DNA from: an uncultured Porphyromonas sp.
Lineage (GTDB): Bacteria > Bacteroidota > Bacteroidia > Bacteroidales > Porphyromonadaceae
Assembly (NCBI RefSeq): GCF_905372525.1
Contig: NZ_CAJPPN010000012.1
Span: 1-54,009, forward strand
DNA length: 54,009 nucleotides
Direction of reading: 5' to 3'
The position numbers were made by a program, and so were the translations under genes. The notes under the pieces were generated by a model that saw nothing but the letters and a program-made list of their open reading frames with translations, had not been told where the DNA came from and did no database searches. Position 1 is the stretch's first letter. Every line of letters begins with the position of its first letter. Positions 9,897-17,988 of the stretch are shown one piece after another.

Positions 9897-11327
9897 ATGT
9901 CCCAGTGTCTACGTGCCCTACGTCAAGTCCTCCTCATCCTAGGGCTCTGCTCTTGTAGCCTCGATATCCCCGTAGAGAACGAACTGACTGACCCCAACGC
10001 GATCACGTCGGTGCAGACAGCCTACGAAGCCCTCTCCTCGGCCTACACCTCCTACCCCAAGGAGGCCTACCACCTCAGTCTCCTCTCGGACGACTTCGTA
10101 CCTACCTTCACGGCGTCGCAGGACCCCAGCTCCTACCGCCTCTATAGCTATACCGAGTCTGAGCTACAAGAGCTGGCAGAGGGTCTCTGGAGGAGCTACT
10201 ATGAGGCCATCCGTGACCTCAATGCCGTACTCACTCGGCTCCCAGCCCTGCGCCCCACCCTCTCCACCCAAGAGCAACACCAGCTTGACTATCTAGAGGC
10301 CGAGGCCAAGACGCTGAAGGCTCTATGCTACCTAGAGCTCCTGCAGCTCTTCGCCACCCCCTATAGCGACACGGCACATCCTGCCGGTATCATCCTCAAG
10401 GATCGTGTAGAGCGTGAGGAGCTCCCCCGTAGCCCCAAGGCCGAGGTCGCCGATAGGATCAAGGCGCTCCTTACCGAGGCCATCACGGCCTTTGCCTCCT
10501 CGGGGACTCCAGCCCATGGCTCTGCTCCAGGCTTCCTAGGTCGGCAGGCTGCGAAGGTTATCCTTGCACGCCTCTGCGTCTATCAGGGCGACTGGAGCGG
10601 GGCTGAGGAGGCTACTTCGGGGCTCACCTCCGGGCAGATCACTAGGTCACTCATCCCAGAGCAGATAGCGGACTGGAGGAGTGGCGACCAGAGGTTTGCC
10701 CTCTTTGTCAGCACCATACCTAGTAGTTACTTTAGTCGTATCTACCTACAGGAGTCCAACAAGAAGGGCAGCCTTGCCTACCAGCTCCCTCGGAGCCTAT
10801 ACCTAGAGACGGGAGACCTACGCCGTCGTAGCTATGTAGTAGATAGTACCCTCGTCGTAGATGCTACCACGACCCGCGCCCTGCAGCTCCCAGGCAAGTA
10901 CGTACAGCTCATCCTCGAGCGGAACAATCCCACACAGGCCTATGTCGTGCGTCGCTCCGAAGTGGTCTTCCTACGTGCCGAGGCACTCGCTAGGCTAGGG
11001 AAAGAGGACGAGGCTCGTACACTCCTCAATACCTACCTCTCAGCCTGCCACGCTACTCCCATAGCCTCCAGCCACACAGGGACGCAGCTATTAGAGGATA
11101 TACTTCATGAGAAGCAACGGGAGTTCGCAGGTGAGTCACTACGCTTCTACGATCTCAAGCGGCTCGGCCTACCTATCGTCCACTATAGCCCCAACGAGGT
11201 ACGTATCAGCCTCACGATCCCGGCTGATAGCTACAAGCGTACCCTACCCATCCCTCCCTCCGAGCGGTCCAACTCTCGCATAGGGACACAGAACCCCGGC
11301 TGGCCCAATAATCTTCACCAGCCCTAA
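9897..11327 (+). CDS. SusD/RagB-like surface lipoprotein
   Basis: The 476-residue protein has a lipoprotein signal (LILGLCSCS), then an N-terminal helical TPR-like region (NAITSVQTAYEALSSAYTSY) typical of SusD. The C-terminal SusD signature EKQREFAGESLRFYDLKRLG is followed by a tail in which pilus-like PIPPSE and NPGW motifs are conserved. It forms the lid of the TonB-dependent transporter encoded 4 nt upstream. Length is close to family norm (about 480-550). The start at 9897 is the only one that gives the lipobox. Confidence 0.9.
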   Translation: MSQCLRALRQVLLILGLCSCSLDIPVENELTDPNAITSVQTAYEALSSAYTSYPKEAYHLSLLSDDFVPTFTASQDPSSYRLYSYTESELQELAEGLWRSYYEAIRDLNAVLTRLPALRPTLSTQEQHQLDYLEAEAKTLKALCYLELLQLFATPYSDTAHPAGIILKDRVEREELPRSPKAEVADRIKALLTEAITAFASSGTPAHGSAPGFLGRQAAKVILARLCVYQGDWSGAEEATSGLTSGQITRSLIPEQIADWRSGDQRFALFVSTIPSSYFSRIYLQESNKKGSLAYQLPRSLYLETGDLRRRSYVVDSTLVVDATTTRALQLPGKYVQLILERNNPTQAYVVRRSEVVFLRAEALARLGKEDEARTLLNTYLSACHATPIASSHTGTQLLEDILHEKQREFAGESLRFYDLKRLGLPIVHYSPNEVRISLTIPADSYKRTLPIPPSERSNSRIGTQNPGWPNNLHQP

Positions 11328-11334
11328 CGCCCTC

Positions 11335-11370
11335 ATTAGACCTATTGGACTTATTAGACCTATTAGACTT
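11335..11370 (+). repeat. two tandem 18-bp direct repeats
   Basis: Two adjacent 18-bp copies, each beginning ATTAGACCTATT, differ by a single base (11335-11352 and 11353-11370). They lie between the SusD stop and the next start. This looks like a slippage duplication and could alter spacing between the genes. Confidence 0.85.
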
Positions 11371-11401
11371 ACTATCCCATCACCCCCATCCCCCCCCTAC
11401 A

Positions 11402-12649
11402 ATGAATATGACTAGACCGATCACCACCGTCCTGTATACCCTACTGGCACTACTCTCCCTAGCTCTGACCTCCTGTCGCAAGGACTCTCCCTCGCCCAAT
11501 AGATACACAGGTCAGGATAAGGTATACCTCTCCCTAAGTGATGGGACGAGGTCGGGTACGATCTCCAGCCTAGAGACTCGTCCTATCCGTGTCCTCATCC
11601 GACTGACGCGTCCCGTAGAGAGCCCTCTGACCCTATCCTTTAGGCTAGAGGGATCGGCTGCTCCCTCTCTTAGTCTCTCCACTCAGACGGTGACCATCCC
11701 TACGGGTTCCTTCGAAGGGGAGCTATCTATCACGCCCCACTTCAAGGTCTTGACCGAGCCCCTCGAAGCGACCCTACACGTCACCTCCCAGCTCCCATCA
11801 GATGGCGACCTAACCCTACGAGTCACTCCCATTAGGTCCTGGAACCCCACTCCTGAGCAAGAGAAGCTCATCGCAGGCTATAGGGCCAAGGGGATTGACC
11901 TCTCCCGTGTACTGGGCTTCCATGTGGTCTCGGGGACAGTTGCCTTTGCGGGCTTCGGGGACTATGATTATGGGCCCGAGGGGGCACCTCTCAGGGAAGA
12001 GCTGATGCGCCTCTCCAGTGAGATCATGCGTGTAGAGCTCAGCCAGCGGGCTACGGCAGAGCGTCCTATCCTGACCTTCTCCTACAATGCCTTTGGGCTC
12101 AATGCTATCCTCAGGCGTATCTGGTATGCGATGTCTATCGATAATGACTTCGAGTTCCGCAAGCAGGAGGAGTCTATGGCCGTCGCTCGTGAGATCGGCT
12201 GGGAGCGTGATAGCCCTGAGACCTTCAACGTCACGCTGGACAACATCCGTCTGGAGGGAGGACAACTCGCCTACACAGGGCCTCGCTCCGAGGGTATCCC
12301 GAGGGACTTCCCCTTCCTCGTCCAGGGGCTCTATACCTCTGATCCTATTGTTGTCCCCTTCAGCTACGAGACCTCGATCCTTGACCGAGTCCTAGCCGAG
12401 ATCAAGCGTACTCCTACCTTCCTCGACAGGGTGACACAAGTCAATGGCTTCAACCTCTACTCATTACTTAGCAATACGGGGATCGACGAGGACCACTCGG
12501 AGAGTATCGGCGGGAGGACTGGGAGCTATATCGCCCCTCAGGGTACGATCGACCTCAAGACGGGGCGAATGACCTTCACCTTCCCCCTCCACGTGGAGAA
12601 CTCCGACCACTATACCATCGTCCGAGTGACCACCGAGCCCAAGAAGTAG
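11402..12649 (+). CDS. third lipoprotein of the SusC/D locus
   Basis: Started at the ATG at 11402, the product has about 415 residues with a lipobox (LALTSCRKD). Residues about 40-150 look like a beta-sandwich of repeated polar strands (PIRVLIRLTRPVESPLTLSF), followed by a mixed domain without a motif I can name with certainty. The general layout resembles Bacteroidota SusE/F-position or DUF4929-like lipoproteins; this is tentative. An in-frame ATG two codons later is equally possible. It lies 74 nt after the SusD gene and shares its terminator, so it probably belongs to the same system and binds the same ligand at the surface. Confidence 0.7.
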   Translation: MNMTRPITTVLYTLLALLSLALTSCRKDSPSPNRYTGQDKVYLSLSDGTRSGTISSLETRPIRVLIRLTRPVESPLTLSFRLEGSAAPSLSLSTQTVTIPTGSFEGELSITPHFKVLTEPLEATLHVTSQLPSDGDLTLRVTPIRSWNPTPEQEKLIAGYRAKGIDLSRVLGFHVVSGTVAFAGFGDYDYGPEGAPLREELMRLSSEIMRVELSQRATAERPILTFSYNAFGLNAILRRIWYAMSIDNDFEFRKQEESMAVAREIGWERDSPETFNVTLDNIRLEGGQLAYTGPRSEGIPRDFPFLVQGLYTSDPIVVPFSYETSILDRVLAEIKRTPTFLDRVTQVNGFNLYSLLSNTGIDEDHSESIGGRTGSYIAPQGTIDLKTGRMTFTFPLHVENSDHYTIVRVTTEPKK

Positions 12650-12683
12650 CACCTATCCCCCCTTCCCCTCCCCGAGGAAGAGA

Positions 12684-12746
12684 ATAAGAGAGACGCACCA
12701 CAGTGGAGACCCCGATACGGTCTTCACTGTGGTGCGTCTCTCTTAT
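12684..12746. terminator. long bidirectional terminator hairpin
   Basis: A 27-bp stem (12684-12710 with 12720-12746, one wobble pair) with a 9-nt loop lies between the plus-strand lipoprotein gene and minus-strand yicC. It begins ATAAGAGAG and ends CTCTCTTAT, giving A/U-rich bases on both sides, so it can serve both directions. Confidence 0.85.
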
Positions 12747-12776
12747 AATAGATGGGAGGGGCTACCTAGGGCTCGT

Positions 12777-12813
12777 CTCCTCCTCCCCCCTCACTCTGAG
12801 GGGGGAGGAGGAG
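12777..12813 (-). terminator. terminator hairpin of yicC
   Basis: A perfect 17-bp stem (12777-12793 with 12797-12813) with a 3-nt loop lies 9 nt beyond the yicC stop codon. It lacks a U-run but is very stable. Confidence 0.7.
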
Positions 12814-12822
12814 AGTGTTAGG

Positions 12823-13710
12823 CTAGAGGATGTTCAGTACCTGCTCCTTGATCTGCTCCAGCTCGTCCTTCATCTGGACGACGAGCTGCTGCATGGTGGC
12901 ATGGTTGCTCTTGGAGCCCATGGTATTGATCTCACGCCCGATCTCCTGAGCGATGAAGCCGAGGGTCTTACCCTGCCCTGGGGTAGGCTGATCTAGTACC
13001 TCTAGGAAGTAGCTGAGATGATGTGCTAGACGGGACTTCTCCTCATTGATGTCTAGCTTCTCTATATAGAAGATCATCTCCTGCTCTAGACGGGAGCTAT
13101 CGTAGCCCCCGGCAGGGGCTATCTTCGTAAGCCCCTCCTCCAGACGCTGACGGATAGCGGCGATCCGCTCTGCCTCGGGGATGGTGATCCTACCTAGGAG
13201 CTCGGAGATCTTAGCGATACGAGTAGCACATACCTCGTAGAGCATCCGTCCCTCCTGCGCTCTGAAGGCATTCAGTGCCTCTACTGCCTGTCGGGTAGCA
13301 GTGCGTACTACCTCCCATTCCTCCTTGCTCACCTCGCTAGTGCGTGCACTCTCGCTATCCATGACTCCGGGGAGGCGTAGGAGCGAGACGAGGTCAATGG
13401 GGGCATCGATCCCGAGCTCAGACTGGATCGTGCGGAGCTGGTGTACGTAGCCATGCAGAGCCTCCTTGTTGATCGGGGCTGCATTCCCCTCCAGGGCATC
13501 ATCCTCCATCGTGATGGAGATGTCTATCTTGCCCCGCTGTAGACGATCAGCCACTAGGGCTCGTAGCTCCAGCTCACCCTCACGGTAGGCAGGGGCTATA
13601 CGTACGGAGAGGTCGGCTTGCTTGCTATTGAGAGACTTGATTGCGACGGTGATGGTGCGGGTATCGAAGCGAGCCACAGCCTTCCCGAAGCCGGTCATAG
13701 AGTATATCAT
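12823..13710 (-). CDS. yicC: YicC-family endoribonuclease
   Basis: The 295-residue protein starts with the family signature MTGFGKA and ends with the conserved TLGFIAQEIGREINTMGSK and KDELEQIKEQVLNI segments of the YicC_N plus DUF1732 architecture. YicC proteins are cytoplasmic stress-linked endoribonucleases. Length is typical (about 290). It is monocistronic, with its own -7 box at 13736-13743 and terminator hairpin. In many bacteria yicC lies next to gmk; no gmk is seen here. Confidence 0.92.
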   Translation of the reverse strand: MIYSMTGFGKAVARFDTRTITVAIKSLNSKQADLSVRIAPAYREGELELRALVADRLQRGKIDISITMEDDALEGNAAPINKEALHGYVHQLRTIQSELGIDAPIDLVSLLRLPGVMDSESARTSEVSKEEWEVVRTATRQAVEALNAFRAQEGRMLYEVCATRIAKISELLGRITIPEAERIAAIRQRLEEGLTKIAPAGGYDSSRLEQEMIFYIEKLDINEEKSRLAHHLSYFLEVLDQPTPGQGKTLGFIAQEIGREINTMGSKSNHATMQQLVVQMKDELEQIKEQVLNIL

Positions 13711-13735
13711 ATAACTGTCCTATTTTCTATACGGA

Positions 13736-13743
13736 CAAACATA
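13736..13743 (-). promoter_or_regulatory. Bacteroidota -7 box for yicC
   Basis: On the minus strand the sequence reads TATGTTTG, matching TAnnTTTG. The predicted start site leaves a leader of about 20 nt before the ATG at 13710. No convincing -33 element is seen. Confidence 0.6.
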
Positions 13744-13837
13744 CGAAATATATACGAAAAGACACATATCTAGGCATTCTTTCCCTCTGTGTACCCTAGA
13801 GGGAGACGATCCTAGACCTCCTGCTCCTACATACGAC

Positions 13838-13879
13838 GTAGCCCCCCTAGCCTCATATCTATGAGGCTAGGGGGGCTAC
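13838..13879 (-). terminator. terminator hairpin of the LRR lipoprotein gene
   Basis: A perfect 19-bp stem (13838-13856 with 13861-13879) with a 4-nt loop lies 21 nt past the stop of the minus-strand gene at 13901. It isolates that gene from yicC. Confidence 0.85.
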
Positions 13880-13900
13880 TATATAGGGGGGGTATAGGGA

Positions 13901-14908
13901 CTATTTCGTGGGATACTCTACCGCTACACCCTTGCCCTCTCGAGGAAAGTACTTGACCCGCCACCCCTTGTGCTGTGCCAAGCGGATACTCTCCGTGGAG
14001 ACGACGTTCCCGTCTCCACGCTCATCATAGAGGATGAGCTCCCCACTCTGACCGGGGGTAAGAGAATTGATGAGCGTCACTAGTGAGGTCTCGGAGAGCT
14101 TGTTCCGATAGAGGTGTAGGAGGATAAACCTTTGGGCGGGATGTACGTTCAGCTTCGTCAGCTGATTGCCGAAGCAGACTAGCTTCTGGAGTCGCTCGCA
14201 CCCGTTCACGTCGAGGGTGGTGAGGTTATTCTCCGAGACATAGAGCTCCGTGAGGGCAGGACACCTATCGAGCTCCAGCTCTGTGAGCTGGTTTGTCCCG
14301 CAGGCAAGCTCGGTGAGCACGCTGTTGGCTCCTAGACGGAGCTCCTTCAGAGCATTCTGGTAGCAGGATAGGCTCTTTAGGTGGGTATTCCCACTCGCAT
14401 CTAGGGCTGATAGGCTACTAGCGTAGCAGCCGAGCGCCGACACCTCGCCGTAGATCGTGATCACGGGGGACTCTATTTCTCGGGCTGAATAGCGGTAGCT
14501 CATCGCTCCGAAGCGGTCGATCTCCTCCCCCTTGTCCTTACGAGCGTTATTGTTGAGGTCTACCCATACATCCTTACGCTTGTCCTGTGGGGCATCGACC
14601 CAGAAGCGGATCTTCTCTCCCCGTGCTCTCTCGGTGAGGAGGACTAGGTGGGGCTGCTGCTCAGCTAGGACTGGCCGAGTAGTCCAGCCCTCGAAGCGGG
14701 GCTTGGGCTTGGGCTTTGGCTCGGGCTTAGGCTGAGGTACTGGAGGATCGATTAGTTTGGGTGGAGTGACGACCCCGAGGTCGGGCTTAGGCTCCTCGGG
14801 GGTTCGTCTTCTCTGGGAGCAAGAGACACTCACGAGGGTAAGGAGGAGGGTGGCAGAGAGAGCTACGAGGGCTCCCCTCCTCCCGTGGTGTAGGTAATTC
14901 GTATCCAT
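13901..14908 (-). CDS. leucine-rich-repeat lipoprotein
   Basis: The 335-residue protein has a lipoprotein signal (LVSVSCSQ), then a Pro/Lys-rich stalk (residues about 37-72, PKPEPKPKPKP) and a small domain with VWVDLNNNARKDKGEEID. Five or six short repeats of the Bacteroidota LRR type follow (LKSLSCYQNALKEL, LTELACGTNQLTEL, LTELYVSENNLTTLDV, LQKLVCFGNQLTKLNV). The C-terminal part (SLTPGQSGELILYDE) is also usual for this family. It is likely surface-exposed; the ligand is unknown, though such LRR proteins often bind host or partner-cell proteins. It lies 40 nt after the lipoprotein gene at 14949 and probably shares its transcript. Confidence 0.85.
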   Translation of the reverse strand: MDTNYLHHGRRGALVALSATLLLTLVSVSCSQRRRTPEEPKPDLGVVTPPKLIDPPVPQPKPEPKPKPKPRFEGWTTRPVLAEQQPHLVLLTERARGEKIRFWVDAPQDKRKDVWVDLNNNARKDKGEEIDRFGAMSYRYSAREIESPVITIYGEVSALGCYASSLSALDASGNTHLKSLSCYQNALKELRLGANSVLTELACGTNQLTELELDRCPALTELYVSENNLTTLDVNGCERLQKLVCFGNQLTKLNVHPAQRFILLHLYRNKLSETSLVTLINSLTPGQSGELILYDERGDGNVVSTESIRLAQHKGWRVKYFPREGKGVAVEYPTK

Positions 14909-14948
14909 AAGTTGTACTTGTATGAGTGGAGTATACAGTGTGGGTAAG

Positions 14949-15746
14949 CTATGAAACTACCTTCCAGCCACGAGGGTCTGACTCGTTGCGTGAGTATTCG
15001 TAGCGGAAGGCCGTCAGCTGGCTATTGTCCTGAGCACCATCGGCAGCCCCCTGCCTACTCTTCCCGAAGCGAAGAGCATAGCCCACGTGTCGGCCTGGGG
15101 AGAAGAATGTCTCGTCGTACAGCTTCGTCACTCCAGAGAGTGTTACCCGCTCGGTATAGGACAGGTGCCCCCCTCGACCATAGCTGTAGGTAGCGTGGTA
15201 GGGGAAGAGTGCTCGGAGCTCCAGCCGTGTAGGGACACGGTAGCCTACCACACGGATGGCCTGTGCCTCGGCGAAGGTGAAGAAGCCAGAGGCTCCGGGG
15301 GCATGAGTCGTCGCAAGGTGCTGCCCATCGGGGGCGACATTGTATGGGGCGAAGAGCTCAGTGACCATCTGTGGACGTGGCCCTGTGATAAAGAACTCGT
15401 AGCTACGGGCACGCCCCGTCAGGGTATCTCGCACCGAGAGTAAGGTCGTACCATAGGCAAGCCCCGTGACGGAGAGCTTGCCATCGGTGATCGTGGCCGA
15501 GGCGACCTGATCATTGGTATTCATCGTGAGGGTGCAGGAGCGGAAGACACCCTGATCAAAGGTGCGTGTCTGCCCGACTAGTAGCGGGGACTCCTGCACA
15601 CGAGCCCTCGGGGGGGCAGGAGGGGTAGGTGATGGGATCTGGGGGGGCTCAGAGCTACAGGCACCGAGCAGGGTGCCAAGGAGTGCACTGAGGGAGGCTA
15701 GACGGAGGAGTCTCGGGAGACTCACTGTAAGATAGGTTTTGTTCAT
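14949..15746 (-). CDS. lipoprotein with FISUMP-like C-terminal domain
   Basis: The 265-residue protein has a lipobox (LLGACSSE) and a Pro-rich linker. A short Ig-like domain (about 50-120, NDQVASATITDGKLSVTGLAYG) comes next, then a region with GYRVPTRLELRALFPY and AFRYEYSRNESDPRGWKVVS. The last part resembles the Fibrobacter-major-paralogous (FISUMP) type domain common in Bacteroidota surface proteins, but it ends abruptly compared with relatives I recall, so it may be shortened. It is the first gene of a likely two-gene unit with the LRR lipoprotein. Confidence 0.65.
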   Translation of the reverse strand: MNKTYLTVSLPRLLRLASLSALLGTLLGACSSEPPQIPSPTPPAPPRARVQESPLLVGQTRTFDQGVFRSCTLTMNTNDQVASATITDGKLSVTGLAYGTTLLSVRDTLTGRARSYEFFITGPRPQMVTELFAPYNVAPDGQHLATTHAPGASGFFTFAEAQAIRVVGYRVPTRLELRALFPYHATYSYGRGGHLSYTERVTLSGVTKLYDETFFSPGRHVGYALRFGKSRQGAADGAQDNSQLTAFRYEYSRNESDPRGWKVVS

Positions 15747-15864
15747 AATGGGCTTATCGGGGAGTATCCTAGAGTATCCTAGTGAGTCCTCCCCTCCAAG
15801 AGGTTATTGATGAAGTCTGGGAGCAGGAGGAGTGGTCTATCCCCGAGCCCCCGAAGTGTCAGCA

Positions 15865-15872
15865 CAAAGGTA
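15865..15872 (-). promoter_or_regulatory. -7 box for the 14949-15746 lipoprotein operon
   Basis: The minus strand reads TACCTTTG, an exact -7 match. The start codon lies about 118 nt downstream, so the leader is fairly long. No -33 element at 19-21 nt was seen. Confidence 0.6.
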
Positions 15873-16010
15873 AGGCTTTTGGGGCAATCTGTACATCGTA
15901 TCTACGGCATATCCTATCTACGACCTGAGGGGGCGGAGTATAGGCGACCACCCTCCTCCACTAGGTGTGGAGGGCGACTCTGTGTGCACGTCCCCCCCCT
16001 AAAAAGAGGA

Positions 16011-16038
16011 GGAGCAGGTACATCCCTGCACCTGCCCC
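16011..16038 (-). terminator. intrinsic terminator of the 16103-16663 gene
   Basis: A 9-bp stem (16011-16019 with 16030-16038, one imperfect pair) is followed on the minus strand by CTCCTCTTTTTAGG, including a run of five U. It lies 65 nt past the stop at 16103. Confidence 0.75.
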
Positions 16039-16102
16039 TTGAAAAGCATAACATAACTAAAAAGAACAGCGTTCTATGAGCGAAACTTCTGTCTATGAGT
16101 CA

Positions 16103-16663
16103 TTATTTCGTCGCCTCGATGTGGATGGTCACCCGCTGGTTCGCATCCGCAAGAGCCTTCAGTACGCGGTAGGCTGGATCTTGCTCCGTACCCCCAGAGA
16201 GCTTGTAGGCTGCAATGAGGAAGGAGTAATACCACCCGGGGATGGAGAGCTCCGTCCTCAGTTGCTTTCCCGATAGGGTCACCTGTCCGACGGGTATCTC
16301 CTTGGGTACAGCGGAGATGTTCATGGAGAGCGTACCGGTGGCACTGACCCTCAGCTCGCCAGCCTGGGTCTCCTTGCTGGGGAAGGTCTTACCCTCCTTG
16401 TTGGCCAGCTGATACTTGCCCTTCTCGACCTTGATGGTGTGGATCGTACCGAGCTTCAGTAGCGCCTTCCCGAGGAAGAGCTCCTGGAGATCGACTTCGA
16501 CCCCCTCGAAGGAGAACTTGCTGGGCTCTGTCTTCACTTGGGTGACGGTATAGTCCCCATCGAAGGGATAGGGATTCTCTGGCTTCTTCTCGTCACAAGA
16601 GACCGCTACGGCGAGCGTAGTGATACCGAGCAGAAGCGTGTGGATCATTTCTCTTAGTCTCAT
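16103..16663 (-). CDS. small lipoprotein of unknown function
   Basis: The 186-residue protein has a lipobox (LAVAVSCDE) and then a beta-rich domain of the kind seen in Bacteroidota calycin-like or DUF4925-like lipoproteins (PFDGDYTVTQVKTEPSKF at about 33-50, alternating strands to the end). I cannot name the family with confidence. It is monocistronic, with a -7 box at 16725-16732 and a U-run terminator at 16011-16038. The 92-bp palindromic repeat lies upstream with its tail toward this gene. Confidence 0.7.
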   Translation of the reverse strand: MRLREMIHTLLLGITTLAVAVSCDEKKPENPYPFDGDYTVTQVKTEPSKFSFEGVEVDLQELFLGKALLKLGTIHTIKVEKGKYQLANKEGKTFPSKETQAGELRVSATGTLSMNISAVPKEIPVGQVTLSGKQLRTELSIPGWYYSFLIAAYKLSGGTEQDPAYRVLKALADANQRVTIHIEATK

Positions 16664-16724
16664 TTGTCTTCAGTATTTAGTAGCTAATGTGCTCGTTTTG
16701 CCTTGGGGCTTCGTGGTGGTACTA

Positions 16725-16732
16725 CAAAGGTA
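16725..16732 (-). promoter_or_regulatory. -7 box for the 16103-16663 lipoprotein gene
   Basis: The minus strand reads TACCTTTG, an exact -7 box, 62 nt before the start codon. No -33 TTG is evident at the usual distance. Confidence 0.6.
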
Positions 16733-16950
16733 ACAATATCTCCATATGTCGTATCCCCCACCTCTCATCATGCTCTACTCCAACGAACTAATAGGGAGGC
16801 CAGAGGTAGGATGTGGGGGACTCAGCCTCGGATATTGACACGCTCCCCATCCTCCTCTCCCCGTCCTCCTCTCCCTAAGAGTACCTATCTATGCCCGAGC
16901 GATGTGCCCATACCCGAGTGGGGTGCTTACAGACAAGCCCTACAGCGATG

Positions 16951-17042
16951 ATACTTAGAGCGAGGCAGTGTACACGCGTGTACACTGTGGTGTACCCACG
17001 TGTACACAGAGGTATACTCACGTGTATACTTTTCCCTCCTAG
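16951..17042 (-). repeat. 92-bp triple-palindrome repeat, copy A
   Basis: Read on the minus strand it has a 13-nt head (CTAGGAGGGAAAA), three 18-bp palindromic units each followed by 4 nt except the last, and a 17-nt tail ending CTCTAAGTAT. Units lie at 17012-17029, 16990-17007 and 16968-16985. The first has both arms as GTATAC; the other two have GTGTAC/GTACAC. Copies B and C have the same length and layout without gaps. TAGGGCT follows 8 nt after the tail, as it does at a similar distance in the other copies. Confidence 0.93.
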
Positions 17043-17314
17043 AGTATGGGGGGATGCTGGGTAAGTCGATACCTAGGGGTAGAGGTCGCCGTCCCGTGTA
17101 CATGCGCCTTGACTACCCTAGTCTCAGCCTCTAGGGATTACCTGAGCCAGAGCTAGGGGGAGCGGTAAGCTAGCCCTCTCCCTACTAATCGCTACTATCC
17201 ACCCTATACTCGACAAAATATTTACACCGAGCGTACAATGGGGTAAATAAGTAAAAGAAAGGCACTTGTGTAGCTACATAGCCCCACTCCCCATAGGGGG
17301 TACGATGGGGGATG

Positions 17315-17345
17315 TTGCAGGAATGAGGATATTGTATTACCTTTG
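17315..17345 (+). promoter_or_regulatory. tRNA-Asn promoter, TTG-N20-TACCTTTG
   Basis: TTG at 17315-17317 and TACCTTTG at 17338-17345 are exactly 20 nt apart, the canonical Bacteroidota sigma-factor promoter layout. The mature tRNA begins 26 nt downstream. Confidence 0.9.
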
Positions 17346-17371
17346 CAGTCGCAAGACAGGTGAGACAATAC

Positions 17372-17445
17372 TCTTCCTTAGCTCAGTTGGTTAGAGCATC
17401 TGACTGTTAATCAGAGGGTCCTTGGTTCAAGCCCAAGAGGAAGAG
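17372..17445 (+). tRNA. tRNA-Asn (anticodon GTT)
   Basis: A 74-nt cloverleaf is visible. The acceptor stem is TCTTCCT with AGGAAGA, the D arm contains AGCTCAGTTGGTTAGAGC, the anticodon stem TCTGA/TCAGA encloses CTGTTAA, and the T arm contains GGTTCAAGCC. The discriminator is G. CCA is not encoded. It has its own promoter and a terminator 40 nt downstream. Confidence 0.95.
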
Positions 17446-17484
17446 CGACTAGGTATTTTGCAAGGAATTCACCACAACACGACG

Positions 17485-17514
17485 CCCCCACAGCTAGTCT
17501 ACTAGCTATGGGGG
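17485..17514 (+). terminator. intrinsic terminator of tRNA-Asn
   Basis: A 13-bp stem with one mismatch (17485-17497 with 17502-17514) and a 4-nt loop is followed by TTCTTATTTTCTTT. Confidence 0.88.
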
Positions 17515-17521
17515 TTCTTAT

Positions 17522-17850
17522 TTTCTTTGTGGAAAGCCTGGACAATCCTTACACACTACACACTCTTTGACTCCGCCCTTTCCCTAGCCTGGGTAAGGGT
17601 GCACGTATCACCTCCTCCTCTATAATAACATGAGCCAAGACACTCACTCGTGGCAAACAGCGAGTCTACCCCACCCCTCCCCACCCAGAGTTCACCATCT
17701 CCCAGAGGCCACCATAGAGAGATAATAGGATGAGGTACGGAGCTCTCGGGAAAGCCCTCCTCGAGATATGAGCTAGCGACTAGACATTGGAGCTAGGGGG
17801 AAGACACGAATGGGCATTAGGGACGAGAGGATGTGCGCAGATATATAGAG
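17522..17850. other. intergenic, no feature seen
   Basis: This stretch between the tRNA-Asn terminator and the hairpins downstream of the minus-strand lipoprotein operon shows no gene or repeat that I can support. Reading frames on the plus strand here lack a plausible start context and any family signature. Confidence 0.5.
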
Positions 17851-17935
17851 AGAGCCCCATGCTCAGGGTAGGTCTAAGACCTACTCCGAGCGTGGGACTC
17901 TCTTGTCTCCGAGGGGGCGGGATACGCTCCCTCGG
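17851..17935 (-). terminator. two consecutive hairpins ending the lipoprotein operon
   Basis: A 25-bp stem with four mismatched or wobble positions (17851-17875 with 17877-17901) has almost no loop and adjoins a second, 7-bp stem (17909-17915 with 17929-17935). They lie 54-138 nt past the stop of the small minus-strand gene at 17989 and probably end that transcript, though no U-run follows. Confidence 0.6.
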
Positions 17936-17988
17936 TGGACTATGGGGGGATAGACTAGAGGTAGCGGTGCAAGAGCCCGCCTCCCATC

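Larger units (their letters stand above)
15747..16102 (-). other. intergenic: leader of lipoprotein gene plus upstream terminator
   Basis: No gene is supported; the plus-strand reading frame here has no homology signature or start context. It holds the roughly 120-nt leader of the gene at 15746, its -7 box and the terminator of the gene at 16103. Confidence 0.5.
16664..17314. other. divergent intergenic region, lipoprotein gene to tRNA-Asn
   Basis: No gene is seen. It contains the minus-strand -7 box, one copy of the 92-bp triple-palindrome repeat (16951-17042) and, at its right end, the tRNA-Asn promoter. The rest shows nothing recognisable. Confidence 0.6.

Noticed and set aside
16951..17042. 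Triple palindromic repeat as a short CRISPR array
   Set aside because: The 4-nt spacers are far too short, units are palindromes with variable centres, no cas genes are nearby, and the same three-unit block recurs at two other loci.
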